Positions 8,945 through 18,270 of a stretch of DNA of 64,000 bases are shown in pieces. The DNA is taken from contig JAFEAM010000043.1 in NCBI GenBank assembly GCA_018266395.1, positions 26,749 through 90,748 on the forward strand. The letters run 5' to 3'. Source of the stretch: Bacteroidota bacterium (GTDB lineage: Bacteria; Bacteroidota; Bacteroidia; Cytophagales; Cyclobacteriaceae). The position numbers and the translations under genes are program-made. Below the pieces are notes generated by a model. That model searched no databases. It saw nothing but the letters and a program-made list of their open reading frames with translations, and was not told the DNA's origin. Each line of letters starts with the position of its first letter. The stretch's first letter is position 1.

Positions 8945-9484
8945 ATGAGTTACTATCAGACAATCAATGGCAAAACCCTTGACGGAAGTTTGCTGGACAT
9001 GGCAGACAATGCCATCAAGGGTGCAGGAGACGGAAGAATTTCGAAGGCTGATGCCGAAAAGCTTTTGGCGGCCATCCTGTATGACAATGCCTACTCAGAT
9101 GTTGAACGGGAGACCGTGGAATATCTGTATGGGCATTATAAATGGACCGAGGCAGCCGAGAAGTGGTTCAAGTCAGAACTGGAGACCTTCCAGAAGAAGG
9201 GGGAAAATCTCGTCAAGATGACCCCGGCAGAAATTGCCAAGCAGAAGTTTCCAAAGTATGACGTTCTGACCACAGAAATGGCAAGGGCCTCCAGAATGGT
9301 GGACCTGAAAGCTGCAACAGCCGAGACGCACCAGGATCACGAAGATATCGGGATTATCGTCAGGCTGGAAAGTGGTGAAAGGGCGGAAGTATTCTCCAAC
9401 CTCATCACCCTCCAGGGCCATTTGGTAGAATTAAAAGGGGGTCATGCGATTCCTTTTTCTGCCATTGAAAAAGTTGAAATTTAG
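8945..9484 (+). CDS. Unknown 179-residue protein with an EF-hand-like loop
   Basis: I do not recognise the family. The protein has no signal peptide or membrane helix. Residues 21-40 read DNAIKGAGDGRISKADAEKL, an acidic glycine-containing loop followed by a helix that resembles half of an EF-hand or a TerB-like acidic helix pair. The middle (55-100) is helical with aromatic residues (YLYGHYKWTEAAEKWF). The C-terminal 45 residues look like a small beta domain (IGIIVRLESGERAEVFSN, then LVELKGGHAIPF). The gene lies 67 bases after the molybdenum enzyme and 14 bases before the class V PLP enzyme on the same strand, so it may belong to their operon. Calcium binding is speculation. Confidence 0.7.
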   Translation: MSYYQTINGKTLDGSLLDMADNAIKGAGDGRISKADAEKLLAAILYDNAYSDVERETVEYLYGHYKWTEAAEKWFKSELETFQKKGENLVKMTPAEIAKQKFPKYDVLTTEMARASRMVDLKAATAETHQDHEDIGIIVRLESGERAEVFSNLITLQGHLVELKGGHAIPFSAIEKVEI

Positions 9485-9498
9485 TCAACAGGCTGAGG

Positions 9499-10725
9499 AT
9501 GACTTCCCGCAGGGAATTCTTGAAAAGGGCTGGCGCTGTCGGCGGACTGGCTGCATTGCCTCTTCTTTCGGAGGGTAATAACCTGATGCCCGGAAGTGAC
9601 CCAACTTCGCCTTCCTTTACGCCTGAAGAAATAAGGCGATCCCTTCTTGTACCTCCCGGGCGCATCTATCTCAATACCGGGAGTCTTGGCCCCATGCCAA
9701 AGCCATTGCTGGACAACATCTTCGCGTTGATGCAGCAGCTCGAGCAGAATCCTGTGTCCGAAAATTGGGGGCCTCTAGGCACCCGGATGGAGGAAGTCAG
9801 GGGCATCGTTGCAGAATTCATCCATGCGGAAAAGGATGAGATCATTCTTACACGAAACACAACAGAGGGCCTTGAACTGGTATGTCAGTCTCTTCGTCTT
9901 GGTGCGGGAGATGAAATCCTTACGACTACCCTTGAGCATGGCGGTGGAGAGGTGGGACTTGAGTTTCTGGAAAAGATACAGGGTGCCGTTGTGCGCAAGG
10001 TTGAATTGCCTTTGCCACCCAACAAGGAAGATGAGATTTTAAAGGCCATTTCGGCAGCCATCACTCCGAAAACCCGCCTGGTTATGCTCAGTCATGTCAA
10101 CACCGTGACCGGGCTTTTGATGCCGATGGACAAAGTAGCTGCCCTGACAAGACCTAAAGGCATATTCCTGTTATGTGACGGCGCTCAGGCTCCAGGGCTC
10201 ACACCCATTGATGTAAAGAAGCTGAATGTCGACGCCTATGCTTCATCAGGGCATAAGTGGTTGTTAGGTCCAAAGGAGACAGGTTTCCTTTACATCAGGA
10301 AAGACGCACAGTCACTCTTTAATCCGGTATTCACTTCATCAGGGTTTGACAGCTACTCAAAATCCTCTGGCACAAGGAATGTGGCTTTGATTATTGGCCT
10401 TGGTCAAGCCATCCGTTGGCACCAGCAATTGGGCCCGGATCAAACGCTTCAATACACAACCAAACTCCGAGATCACTGTCAGAGGGAACTAGCCAAACTA
10501 AAAGGTCTCCGAATGATAAGCCCGGAAACCGGACCTCTATCAACCTCCATTGTCAGTTTCTCTCTTGAGTCCGCCAAGAACCACGAGATTTACGAGCATC
10601 TAAAGGCAGCGGACATCATTGTCAAAGTATTGCCTCAGCATAACGCAATCAGAATTTCATGCCATTTCTTCGTTTCGATGCAGGACATCGATAAATTTAT
10701 TAGCAGTCTGCAGCCTTTACTGTAG
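9499..10725 (+). CDS. Tat-exported class V aminotransferase-fold PLP enzyme
   Basis: A 408-residue PLP-dependent enzyme of the class V aminotransferase / isopenicillin N epimerase-like group. It opens with a twin-arginine signal (TSRREFLKRAGAVGG, arginines 4-5), which predicts export of the folded holoenzyme. The PLP lysine is expected at about residue 253 in SSGHKWLLGP, and an aspartate that contacts the pyridine nitrogen lies in LLCDGAQAPG near 225. Relatives include cysteine desulfurases, but the usual catalytic cysteine loop is not obvious, so epimerase, lyase or transaminase activity are all possible. It starts 14 bases after the 179-residue unknown. Its periplasmic site together with the exported molybdenum enzyme suggests a shared substrate, which is inference. 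Confidence 0.85.
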   Translation: MTSRREFLKRAGAVGGLAALPLLSEGNNLMPGSDPTSPSFTPEEIRRSLLVPPGRIYLNTGSLGPMPKPLLDNIFALMQQLEQNPVSENWGPLGTRMEEVRGIVAEFIHAEKDEIILTRNTTEGLELVCQSLRLGAGDEILTTTLEHGGGEVGLEFLEKIQGAVVRKVELPLPPNKEDEILKAISAAITPKTRLVMLSHVNTVTGLLMPMDKVAALTRPKGIFLLCDGAQAPGLTPIDVKKLNVDAYASSGHKWLLGPKETGFLYIRKDAQSLFNPVFTSSGFDSYSKSSGTRNVALIIGLGQAIRWHQQLGPDQTLQYTTKLRDHCQRELAKLKGLRMISPETGPLSTSIVSFSLESAKNHEIYEHLKAADIIVKVLPQHNAIRISCHFFVSMQDIDKFISSLQPLL

Positions 10726-10744
10726 TACGCCTGCACCAGAATCT

Positions 10745-12484
10745 ATGACGAAATTCCTTCGGAACCTTTTGGTAGGAGAGAAGAATATCTCTTCCCTGAT
10801 GGAATTCAAGTATGCCATGCTTCGCGGGGAGTATGCACTAATCATGCTACTGGCTTGTATCTTTTACATCATACTTGATTCCGTAAATGGGGTATTTGAA
10901 TTCATCCCATTCTATGTGTCCGCCATTGTTTCCGGTCTCCTTATCGTCCACCTCAACAGAATTGAACACTATAAATGGTCCACTGCTGTACTGCTCCTGA
11001 CCGCCAATACTGTTGTGTTTTTGTTCGCCGATGCCGATCATCCTTCAGGCGGGGTGTATTTTTTCTATGCCGCCTGCTCTGTAATCGGAATCGTGCTCGT
11101 AGGATATTACAGCACCTTGGGAGGCTGGCTTGCTGGTCTGTTGCCGATAGCCCTGGGGTACTTGTCCTACCTGATACCCTTCAATATCATCCCAAGACCT
11201 TCGTTTAACCTGGACATGCTGACCATCAACTTCCTGTCCAATTTCACTATTGGGCTGGCGGTGTCGGTCTTCTCCGTTCAGTTCCTGATCAGGCGCAACA
11301 AGTTGGCCGAAAAATCACTGCTTGAAAGTGAGCGTCATCTGGTAAACACTACCAATGAACTTAGAAAAAGTGAAGAAAGATTCGAACTTGCCTTAAAAGG
11401 AACACGCGCCGGAATCTATGAATGGGACATGGTCACCAACCACGTCTACGTGAGTGACTATTGGAAGAGTCTGCTCGGTTACCGGCCTGAAGAAATCGTG
11501 ACTGTTACACTTGAGAATTTTCTTGAGCGTGTGCATCCGGATGACCTTCAACGAACGACCGAATCAGTAAGAAATGTAGTGGACACTCATCACGTCCTGT
11601 ATCAGAACGAAGTCAGACTGAAGACAAAGACCGGTGACTACAAGTGGTTCCTGGACAGCGGGATCGTAAAGACCGACGATAAGGGAGTCCCGCTCATGTC
11701 CGTGGGATCTCTGATTGATATTCAGGAACGAAAAACAGCCGAAGAAAAGATAAGGCAGCAGAATGAACTGCTTGCAAAGGCTAATCAGGAACTTGACTAC
11801 TTTGTCTACAGCGTGTCACACGACTTGCGGGCGCCATTGAGTTCCATCCTGGGGTTAACAAACATCTATTCGCTGACGGACAATTCACAGGAAAGAGATC
11901 AAATTGTCAAAATGATCAGCAATCGCGCTTTTGCCCTGGACGATTTCATACGCGAGGTGCTTGATTATTCCCGTAATAGTCGTGTGGAAGTCAAATATAA
12001 AACTCTTCTGTTACGGCAGTCAGTGGCTGAAGTACTCGAGGGTCTCAGCCACATGCAGGGATTTGACCAGGTGGACATCATTAACCAGGTTCCCGCCGAA
12101 CTTGAGGTGGTAACGGACCCGGACAGGCTTAAGGTCATGTTAAGCAACCTGATTGCCAACGCGGTGAACTACCGTGATCAGTCAAAGAGTTCCTATATCA
12201 GGATCTGCGCAGAGCGGTTAAGCCGCTGGTGGTCCTTTTCCGTCGAAGACAACGGGATTGGCATCAAGCCTGAACACCATGAAAAAATCTTTGACATGTT
12301 CTACAAAGCACACGATCGTGGAAATGGAAGCGGTCTCGGTCTCTATATTGTAAGGGAGGCACTGGGTCGCCTGAAAGGAAAAATTGAGGTCAAATCAGAC
12401 TATGGTAAAGGTTCCACTTTCCAGGTCACGCTGCCAGTGGCCACTGTAAATGAAACTGTGGAGGCCGCAGTGAATCATTCTTAA
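10745..12484 (+). CDS. Membrane sensor histidine kinase with PAS domain
   Basis: A 579-residue kinase. Residues about 30-200 hold some six hydrophobic helices forming a membrane sensor of no named type that I can identify. A PAS/PAC fold follows at about 215-335 (EERFELALKGTRAGIYEWD, YKWFLDSG). The dimerisation/phosphoacceptor helix has SVSHDLRAPLSS with histidine near 359. The ATPase domain has the N box (LSNLIANAVNY), G1 (DNGIGIKPEH) and G2 (GNGSGLGLYIV). I chose ATG 10745; an extension to 10619 would overlap the preceding gene heavily. It begins 19 bases after the class V enzyme. No response regulator is next to it, so its partner is elsewhere. Confidence 0.9.
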   Translation: MTKFLRNLLVGEKNISSLMEFKYAMLRGEYALIMLLACIFYIILDSVNGVFEFIPFYVSAIVSGLLIVHLNRIEHYKWSTAVLLLTANTVVFLFADADHPSGGVYFFYAACSVIGIVLVGYYSTLGGWLAGLLPIALGYLSYLIPFNIIPRPSFNLDMLTINFLSNFTIGLAVSVFSVQFLIRRNKLAEKSLLESERHLVNTTNELRKSEERFELALKGTRAGIYEWDMVTNHVYVSDYWKSLLGYRPEEIVTVTLENFLERVHPDDLQRTTESVRNVVDTHHVLYQNEVRLKTKTGDYKWFLDSGIVKTDDKGVPLMSVGSLIDIQERKTAEEKIRQQNELLAKANQELDYFVYSVSHDLRAPLSSILGLTNIYSLTDNSQERDQIVKMISNRAFALDDFIREVLDYSRNSRVEVKYKTLLLRQSVAEVLEGLSHMQGFDQVDIINQVPAELEVVTDPDRLKVMLSNLIANAVNYRDQSKSSYIRICAERLSRWWSFSVEDNGIGIKPEHHEKIFDMFYKAHDRGNGSGLGLYIVREALGRLKGKIEVKSDYGKGSTFQVTLPVATVNETVEAAVNHS

Positions 12485-12555
12485 TACTTTGGTGATCATA
12501 TCCTGCTTTTGATTCTGACAAGGATTCCGGAAATTGAGCCATTACCGAATTTCCT

Positions 12556-14958
12556 ATGAAGCCTTTTCTGTTTTGTGTGCTGATGATCATTCAATCTGTG
12601 GTCCTGGCACAAGTCCCGGGACCCATCATGCTTCCCAACGGCTGGAAACTTACACCGGCCGGCAAAAGTACGGGCCTGGGCGACCTGCCCCTTAACCTTG
12701 CCATTTCGCCCGACAAGCAATACATCGTTGCCACAAACAATGGGTATGGTGCTCATACGCTGCAACTTCTGGATGCACAGACAAAGACCCTTCTCGACAC
12801 CCGTGACATAGGAAAGGCATGGTACGGACTGGCTTTCTCTGCGGACTCAAAGACTATTTATGCTTCTGGCGGCTATAACAACCAGGTCGTAAAAGTGCAA
12901 ATCCGCGAAAAGCGGCTGTCTGTGGTTGATTCCATCCCTCTTGGAAAGCCATGGCCCGATAAGATAGGTGTGGCAGGACTTGCACTTGACGACAAAACAC
13001 ACAGGTTGTTTGCCGTGACTCATGACGATGGTGCCCTTTATGTTCTCGATACTGAAACAAAGAAGATTCTCTCCAGGACCCAGCTGGAGGGAGAGGCCTA
13101 TACTTGCCTGCTGTCAAAAGATCATAAGACCCTCTACATTTCATGCTGGGGTTGTGACAAGATACTTTTGTATGACATAGGCTCAGGTCAAATAAGAAAA
13201 AGTATTCAGGTGGGTGACAACCCCAATGAAATGGTGCTTTCTTCAAACGGAAAGTACCTGTACGCCGCGGTGGCCAACGATAATGCGGTTGCTGTTCTGG
13301 ACGCCCGCTCAGGCAAATTGCTGGAAGTGTTGAATGCCGCGCTCTATCCAGGTTCGCCGAGCGGAAGTACCTCCAACGGCGTTGCGCTCAGCGAAGACAA
13401 CAAGTCTCTCTTTGTAGCCAATGCGGACAACAACTGTGTTGCCGTTTTTGACGTGAGCAGGCCCGGCGCCAGCAAGGGCAAGGGATTTATCCCGGTAGGA
13501 TGGTACCCAACTTCGGTTCGGGTGTTGGGCAATGAGTTGTTGGTAGCCAACGGAAAGGGGTTCTCGTCATTCCCCAATCCACATGGTCCAAACCCAACCG
13601 TGCGAAGACAACGTGTACAGCATCAGGCTAACACAACTGAGATGGAAGTGCAATACATTGGTGGTATGCTGCTGGGCACCCTCAGTACGATCCTCATTCC
13701 TGATGCTGCCCAACTTGCTGAATATTCCAAAGCCGTTTACGCCAACACGCCTTATCGGAAGGAAACCGAATTGACATCGCCAACAGGTCAAAGTCCGATT
13801 CCTTCAAAAGTAGGAGATTCGTCGCCCATCAAATATGTCTTTTACATTGTGAAGGAGAACCGTACCTACGATCAGGTGCTAGGAGACATCCCGGACGGTA
13901 ATGGTGACCCCTCACTCGTCTTGTTTGGAAAAGATGTGACACCCAATCAGCATGCATTGGCCCAACAGTTCGTGCTGTTTGATAATTTCTATGTAAACGG
14001 TGAGGTCAGTGCGGATGGCCACAACTGGAGCCTGGGGGCTTACGCCGATGATTACCTTGAGAAAACCTGGCCCACCAGTTACGGTGGAAAGGGTGGGAAT
14101 TATTCAGCGGAGGGCAACCGCAAGATTGCCAACAACAAGAATGGATTCATCTGGGATTATGCCCAACGGGCAGGAGTCAGCTACCGGACCTATGGAGAAT
14201 TTGCTGATAATGGGAAAGCCAACCTACCCGTTCTGGAAGGTCATTTCTGCAAGAAGTATACGAGTTGGGATGAGAGCGTGATGGACACTACACGTTTCCA
14301 CCAGTGGCGCCGTGACTTCGATTCCCTTAAAGCGATCCATCAAATTCCCAGACTCAACACCCTACGCTTTATAAACGATCATACGGAGGGGTTACGCCTC
14401 GGTAAACACTCGCCAAAAGCACATGTTGCCGATAATGACTATGCTGTAGGGCTCTTTATTGAATATCTTAGCAAGAGCAGCATTTGGAATGAGACAGTTG
14501 TGTTCATCGTTGAAGATGACGCACAAAATGGTCCCGATCATGTCGACGCACACAGAAGTACACTGTATGTGGCCGGCGGAATGGTCAAAAGAAAATATGT
14601 AGACCACACCATGTACTCCACGGCTTCCGTGCTGCGAACCATTGAATTGATCCTGGGGCTGCCTCCCATGAGTCAGTATGATGCGTCTGCCGAACCCATC
14701 TGGAGAAGTTTCAACAACCAGCCTGATGCTACGCCGTTTGTATCAATCCCCGCTAGAGTTGATCTTACCGAAAGGAATGTGGCCATGAACATCTGGCAAC
14801 GCAAGAGCGAAAAGTTCGATTTCCACAAAGAGGATCGCGCACCGGACGAAGAGTTCAACCAGGTACTTTGGTATGCTGTGTATGGCAATACCAACTTTCC
14901 CGTTCCCCGGAGGGCGGCTTTTGTGAATGCACGGGAAGAAGGGGATGACGACGATTGA
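12556..14958 (+). CDS. YVTN beta-propeller fused to an alkaline-phosphatase-like phosphoesterase, secreted
   Basis: An 800-residue exported fusion. The signal peptide is MKPFLFCVLMIIQSVVLAQ. Residues about 25-340 form a YncE-like propeller with repeats such as NLAISPDKQYIVATNN, VALSEDNKSLFVANAD and the NPNEMVLSSNGKYLYAAV type. From about 425 a phosphoesterase domain starts with VKENRTYDQVLGDI and carries the acidic EDDAQNGPDHVDAHRS block near 655, as in the PF04185 (phosphoesterase/phospholipase C) family. The substrate is unknown: phosphomonoesters, phosphodiesters or phospholipids are all possible. The C-terminus ends in an acidic run. The gene follows the histidine kinase by 71 bases. Confidence 0.88.
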   Translation: MKPFLFCVLMIIQSVVLAQVPGPIMLPNGWKLTPAGKSTGLGDLPLNLAISPDKQYIVATNNGYGAHTLQLLDAQTKTLLDTRDIGKAWYGLAFSADSKTIYASGGYNNQVVKVQIREKRLSVVDSIPLGKPWPDKIGVAGLALDDKTHRLFAVTHDDGALYVLDTETKKILSRTQLEGEAYTCLLSKDHKTLYISCWGCDKILLYDIGSGQIRKSIQVGDNPNEMVLSSNGKYLYAAVANDNAVAVLDARSGKLLEVLNAALYPGSPSGSTSNGVALSEDNKSLFVANADNNCVAVFDVSRPGASKGKGFIPVGWYPTSVRVLGNELLVANGKGFSSFPNPHGPNPTVRRQRVQHQANTTEMEVQYIGGMLLGTLSTILIPDAAQLAEYSKAVYANTPYRKETELTSPTGQSPIPSKVGDSSPIKYVFYIVKENRTYDQVLGDIPDGNGDPSLVLFGKDVTPNQHALAQQFVLFDNFYVNGEVSADGHNWSLGAYADDYLEKTWPTSYGGKGGNYSAEGNRKIANNKNGFIWDYAQRAGVSYRTYGEFADNGKANLPVLEGHFCKKYTSWDESVMDTTRFHQWRRDFDSLKAIHQIPRLNTLRFINDHTEGLRLGKHSPKAHVADNDYAVGLFIEYLSKSSIWNETVVFIVEDDAQNGPDHVDAHRSTLYVAGGMVKRKYVDHTMYSTASVLRTIELILGLPPMSQYDASAEPIWRSFNNQPDATPFVSIPARVDLTERNVAMNIWQRKSEKFDFHKEDRAPDEEFNQVLWYAVYGNTNFPVPRRAAFVNAREEGDDDD

Positions 14959-14982
14959 TTTGGATTTGTAATAGGAGCTTCC

Positions 14983-14994
14983 TGACATCCGTCA
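14983..14994. promoter_or_regulatory. Dyad TGAC-N4-GTCA upstream of the K+ channel gene
   Basis: TGACATCCGTCA is a 4+4 dyad located 35 bases before ATG 15030. It shares 14 of 15 bases (TGAC, A or T, TCCGTCATCA) with the dyad at 46274-46288. It could be a binding site for a dimeric repressor. One such 8-base dyad is expected by chance in 64 kb, so support is modest. Confidence 0.3.
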
Positions 14995-15029
14995 TCAGTT
15001 TTTGTGGTCTGCCTCACTATGTTCGCCTT

Positions 15030-15749
15030 ATGAACCTCCTTCGCAGAAACCGTGAATTCTGGACTCATGAGCGCAGCCTTTCGGCCTTGCTCATCTACTT
15101 GTCTCTCATGCTCCTTCTATGGATGCCGGCCTCAGGACATACCTGGCTGGAGTTTATTTTCAAGGACCTTCTCTTCATTCTCATCACCGTAGCAGGCGTA
15201 TATTCGGTATTGACCAACTGGAAACGGCAGCTGTTTTTCATCGGGCTCGCTAGCCTGGCGGCGGCACTGCGGGTAGTCAATTTTCTTACACCCAGCGTCA
15301 ACCTGAATGCAGTCAATGATGCGTTGACTATCCTTTTCTTCGTATTCCTTAGCTACTTTGTTCTGCATCACATCTTCAAAGACGGGCCGGTGAATTTCTA
15401 CCGCATTCAGGGTTCACTGGTCGTGTTTATGATTATGGGCTTCTTCTGGGCCTTTCTGTACCACCTCCTGGAAGACGTCAATCCAGGCTCGTTCGCCACG
15501 ATGAAAGGTCCTGTTACGCTTGATTATGGTCAATATGTATACTTCAGCTTTGTGACCATGACAACATTGGGCTACGGCGACATTACGGCTGTTCACCCCA
15601 TTGCGCGCTCGCTTGTTGTTTTTGAAGGTATGATCGGGCTGCTCTATCCAACTGTAATGGTCGCCCGGTTGGTTGCAATGGAGCTGGAGCACAGCCGGAG
15701 TACCTGGGTGCACAAGGAGCATGGCAAGGAAAACAAGAATGAGGGATAG
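15030..15749 (+). CDS. Two-pore-helix type potassium channel protein
   Basis: A 239-residue inner-membrane channel. The selectivity filter TTLGYGDI lies at about residues 178-185 between the last two membrane helices, as in voltage-gated-like K+ channels. At least five other hydrophobic segments precede or follow it (LLIYLSLMLLLWM, LLFILITVAGVYSVL, LFFIGLASLAAAL, ILFFVFLSYFVLHHI, LVVFMIMGFFWAFLY). No arginine-repeat voltage-sensor helix is evident and no C-terminal RCK/TrkA-N domain is present, so gating is unclear. ATG 15030 (MNLLRRNREFW) is chosen over an upstream TTG at 14955 that would overlap the previous stop. It follows the phosphoesterase gene by 71 bases. Confidence 0.88.
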   Translation: MNLLRRNREFWTHERSLSALLIYLSLMLLLWMPASGHTWLEFIFKDLLFILITVAGVYSVLTNWKRQLFFIGLASLAAALRVVNFLTPSVNLNAVNDALTILFFVFLSYFVLHHIFKDGPVNFYRIQGSLVVFMIMGFFWAFLYHLLEDVNPGSFATMKGPVTLDYGQYVYFSFVTMTTLGYGDITAVHPIARSLVVFEGMIGLLYPTVMVARLVAMELEHSRSTWVHKEHGKENKNEG

Positions 15750-15796
15750 TTGTTCATCTGCTCCTAAGTATTCGAGTTTATCAAAACAAAATTAAG

Positions 15797-18259
15797 ATGC
15801 GATCTTTCCTGTTTGTTTTATCATGCCTTGTTGCCTTTTCGGCACAGGCGCAAGACGACCGGATATGGTACCGGGAACCGGCCAAACAATTCGGGGAGGC
15901 ATTGCCGCTCGGAAACGGAAGAATCGGATTGATGGTTTATGGTGATCCCTTGCACGAGAAAGTACATCTTAATGAAGCAACGCTGTGGGCGGGTGGACCA
16001 GCCACCCTCGCACCGAATCCTGGCGTGTATCAGTATTTGCCAGAAATTAGAAGGGCACTTTTCAATCATGAGCTCAGGAAGGCAGACTCGCTTACCAAAA
16101 AACTTCAGGGACTCTACACAGAGTCATATGCACCGCTGGGTGATCTGCAGATTGATTTTCAACATACGGGGGCCATACAACAATATACCAGGACGCTGGA
16201 CCTCCGTAATGCAACTGCAACTATTCAATACAAAGTCGGCATTGTGGCTTTTACCCGGGAAATGTTTGTGAGTGCCGCAGATCAGGTGGCGGTAATTCGG
16301 TTCAGAAGCAGCAGCAAAGGTGCCCTTAACTTATCCATGAGGCAATCAAGCCAGTTGAAGCCTCAGTTCGCTTTAATGGAAAACGGCTTGGTGATGAAAG
16401 GGAAGTCTCCTGCACACGCAGACCCGAACTACTTGGGCGAAAAACCGGAGGCCATCATTTGGAACGATCCATCAGGTTGCCGGGGAGTGAGATTTGAGTC
16501 CCGCTTGAAGGTGATTCAAACCGATGGAACCGTCAGGGGAAAAGACGGAGCGTTGGAAGTGCATAACGCCTCGGCGGTCGTCGTTCTGATTTCCATTGCA
16601 ACCAGCTTCAACGGGTTTGACAAATGTCCCGACAAAGACGGAAAAGATGAATCTGCGCTGGCTCAGACAGCGTTGGAGAATGCATCTGCGAAGACATATG
16701 ACGCCTTATTGCAGAACCATCAGCACGATTATCGTCACCTGTTTGATCGCGTAGCCATAGAGCTCCCTGCTGACCCCAATTCCAAACTTCCCACCAATGA
16801 GCGGCTAAAGGCTCACACTAATGGTGCGCCAGACCGTTCATTTGCTGCTCTCTATCTGCAATATGGTCGATACCTGCTGATCTCCAGTTCCAGAACATCA
16901 GGTGCTCCGTCCAATCTTCAGGGAATCTGGAATCAATTGATGCGGCCTCCATGGAGTTCCAACTACACCACCAATATCAACGCGGAAATGAACTACTGGC
17001 CCGCGGAAGTTTGCAACCTGACTGAAATGCATTTGCCCATGATCGGCCTCATCGGGAACATGGCTATAACCGGCGCCGCCACGGCCAGGGAATTTTACGG
17101 AATCAATGAGGGCTGGTCTCTCAATCACAACAGTGACCTATGGGCCACAACCAATCCTGTAGGAAATAAGGGTGAAGGATCTCCACAATGGGCCACCTTT
17201 CCGCTGGGTGGTGCTTGGGCCTGCAAGGACTTGTTTGACCATTATCAGTTCACCGGCGACAAGGCATATCTGAAAGATGTTGCCTATCCTTTGATGAAAT
17301 CACAGGCACAGTTTGTGAGCAAGTGGTTGATTTCAGACCGACAAGGCAGGCTGGTGACGGCACCTTCAACGTCCCCGGAAAATGAGTATTACCAACCTGG
17401 AACCAAAGAGCATTATCAGACGTCCATTGCGTCCACCTGCGACATGTCCCTTGTCTGGGACCTTTATACGAATGTGATTGAAGCATCTGAAGTGCTTTCC
17501 ACAGACAAAGAATTAAGAGAAGATCTCATACGGCAGCGGGCCAAACTCTTTCCATTGACCATCAACAGTGCGGGTCTGTTGCAGGAATGGTATGAGGATT
17601 ATGAAGACGTGGATCCGCAGCACCGGCACTTGTCGCATCTGGTGGGACTTTATCCCGGAAGACAGATATCACCACGCATTGATCCCGTAATTGCACTTGG
17701 CGCCCAGAAGGCACTGGAGAAAAGAGGTGACGGCGGAACCGGCTGGGCTAAATCCTGGAAGATCAGTCTTTGGGCAAGATTGTATGACGGCAAACATGCC
17801 TACAAGCTATTCAAAGAACTTCTTCATTATACAGAAGACGGAGGAACCATCAGCTACGCGGGAAAGGGAGGGACTTACCCAAACCTCTTTTGCGCACATC
17901 CGCCATTTCAGATAGACGGGAATTTCGGCGGTACAGCCGGCATTGCAGAGATGCTGCTGCAAAGCCATCTCGGGTACATCGATGTGTTGCCTGCCATCCC
18001 GGATGACTGGAGTGACGGCCGCTTCGATGGCCTGGTCGCACGCGGTAATGTGGTAGTCGGCGCAACATGGAAGAAAGGCAAAACAACAGAAATCAGATTG
18101 ACTGCCAGGCAGGCTGGAAGGATCTTGTTAAAAAATCCTTTCGCACCTTCGACCAGTATTTACGCAAATGGGAAGTTGATTGATGGATTCACTGCGGAGG
18201 GTCTCATCGTTCTGGAAATGAAGCAGGGAGAGTCCATGAGAATAGGAGCAAAAAACTAG
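15797..18259 (+). CDS. Secreted GH95 alpha-L-fucosidase / alpha-galactosidase-type glycoside hydrolase
   Basis: An 820-residue enzyme with a signal peptide (MRSFLFVLSCLVAFSAQAQ) and the full GH95 layout: N-terminal beta domain (IWYREPAKQFGEALPLGNGR), linker, (alpha/alpha)6 catalytic domain and C-terminal beta domain. Residues matching the GH95 catalytic set are seen. They are asparagines 393 and 395 in TTNINAEMNYW, glutamate 528 in STSPENEY (general acid in the family) and aspartate 707 in PFQIDGNFGG. GH95 enzymes invert alpha-1,2-L-fucosyl or alpha-L-galactosyl bonds. A second GH95 lies at 50041. The gene is convergent with the cytochrome operon, five bases from stop to stop. Confidence 0.93.
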   Translation: MRSFLFVLSCLVAFSAQAQDDRIWYREPAKQFGEALPLGNGRIGLMVYGDPLHEKVHLNEATLWAGGPATLAPNPGVYQYLPEIRRALFNHELRKADSLTKKLQGLYTESYAPLGDLQIDFQHTGAIQQYTRTLDLRNATATIQYKVGIVAFTREMFVSAADQVAVIRFRSSSKGALNLSMRQSSQLKPQFALMENGLVMKGKSPAHADPNYLGEKPEAIIWNDPSGCRGVRFESRLKVIQTDGTVRGKDGALEVHNASAVVVLISIATSFNGFDKCPDKDGKDESALAQTALENASAKTYDALLQNHQHDYRHLFDRVAIELPADPNSKLPTNERLKAHTNGAPDRSFAALYLQYGRYLLISSSRTSGAPSNLQGIWNQLMRPPWSSNYTTNINAEMNYWPAEVCNLTEMHLPMIGLIGNMAITGAATAREFYGINEGWSLNHNSDLWATTNPVGNKGEGSPQWATFPLGGAWACKDLFDHYQFTGDKAYLKDVAYPLMKSQAQFVSKWLISDRQGRLVTAPSTSPENEYYQPGTKEHYQTSIASTCDMSLVWDLYTNVIEASEVLSTDKELREDLIRQRAKLFPLTINSAGLLQEWYEDYEDVDPQHRHLSHLVGLYPGRQISPRIDPVIALGAQKALEKRGDGGTGWAKSWKISLWARLYDGKHAYKLFKELLHYTEDGGTISYAGKGGTYPNLFCAHPPFQIDGNFGGTAGIAEMLLQSHLGYIDVLPAIPDDWSDGRFDGLVARGNVVVGATWKKGKTTEIRLTARQAGRILLKNPFAPSTSIYANGKLIDGFTAEGLIVLEMKQGESMRIGAKN

Positions 18260-18270
18260 TTTGTCTAGTT
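18254..18270. terminator. Small hairpin covering both stop codons of convergent genes
   Basis: AACTAG (18254-18259) and CTAGTT (18265-18270) pair across a five-base loop. The stem contains the TAG stop of GH95 on the + strand and the TAG stop of the cytochrome gene on the minus strand. It has only six base pairs and no long T-run, so termination is uncertain. Confidence 0.25.
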
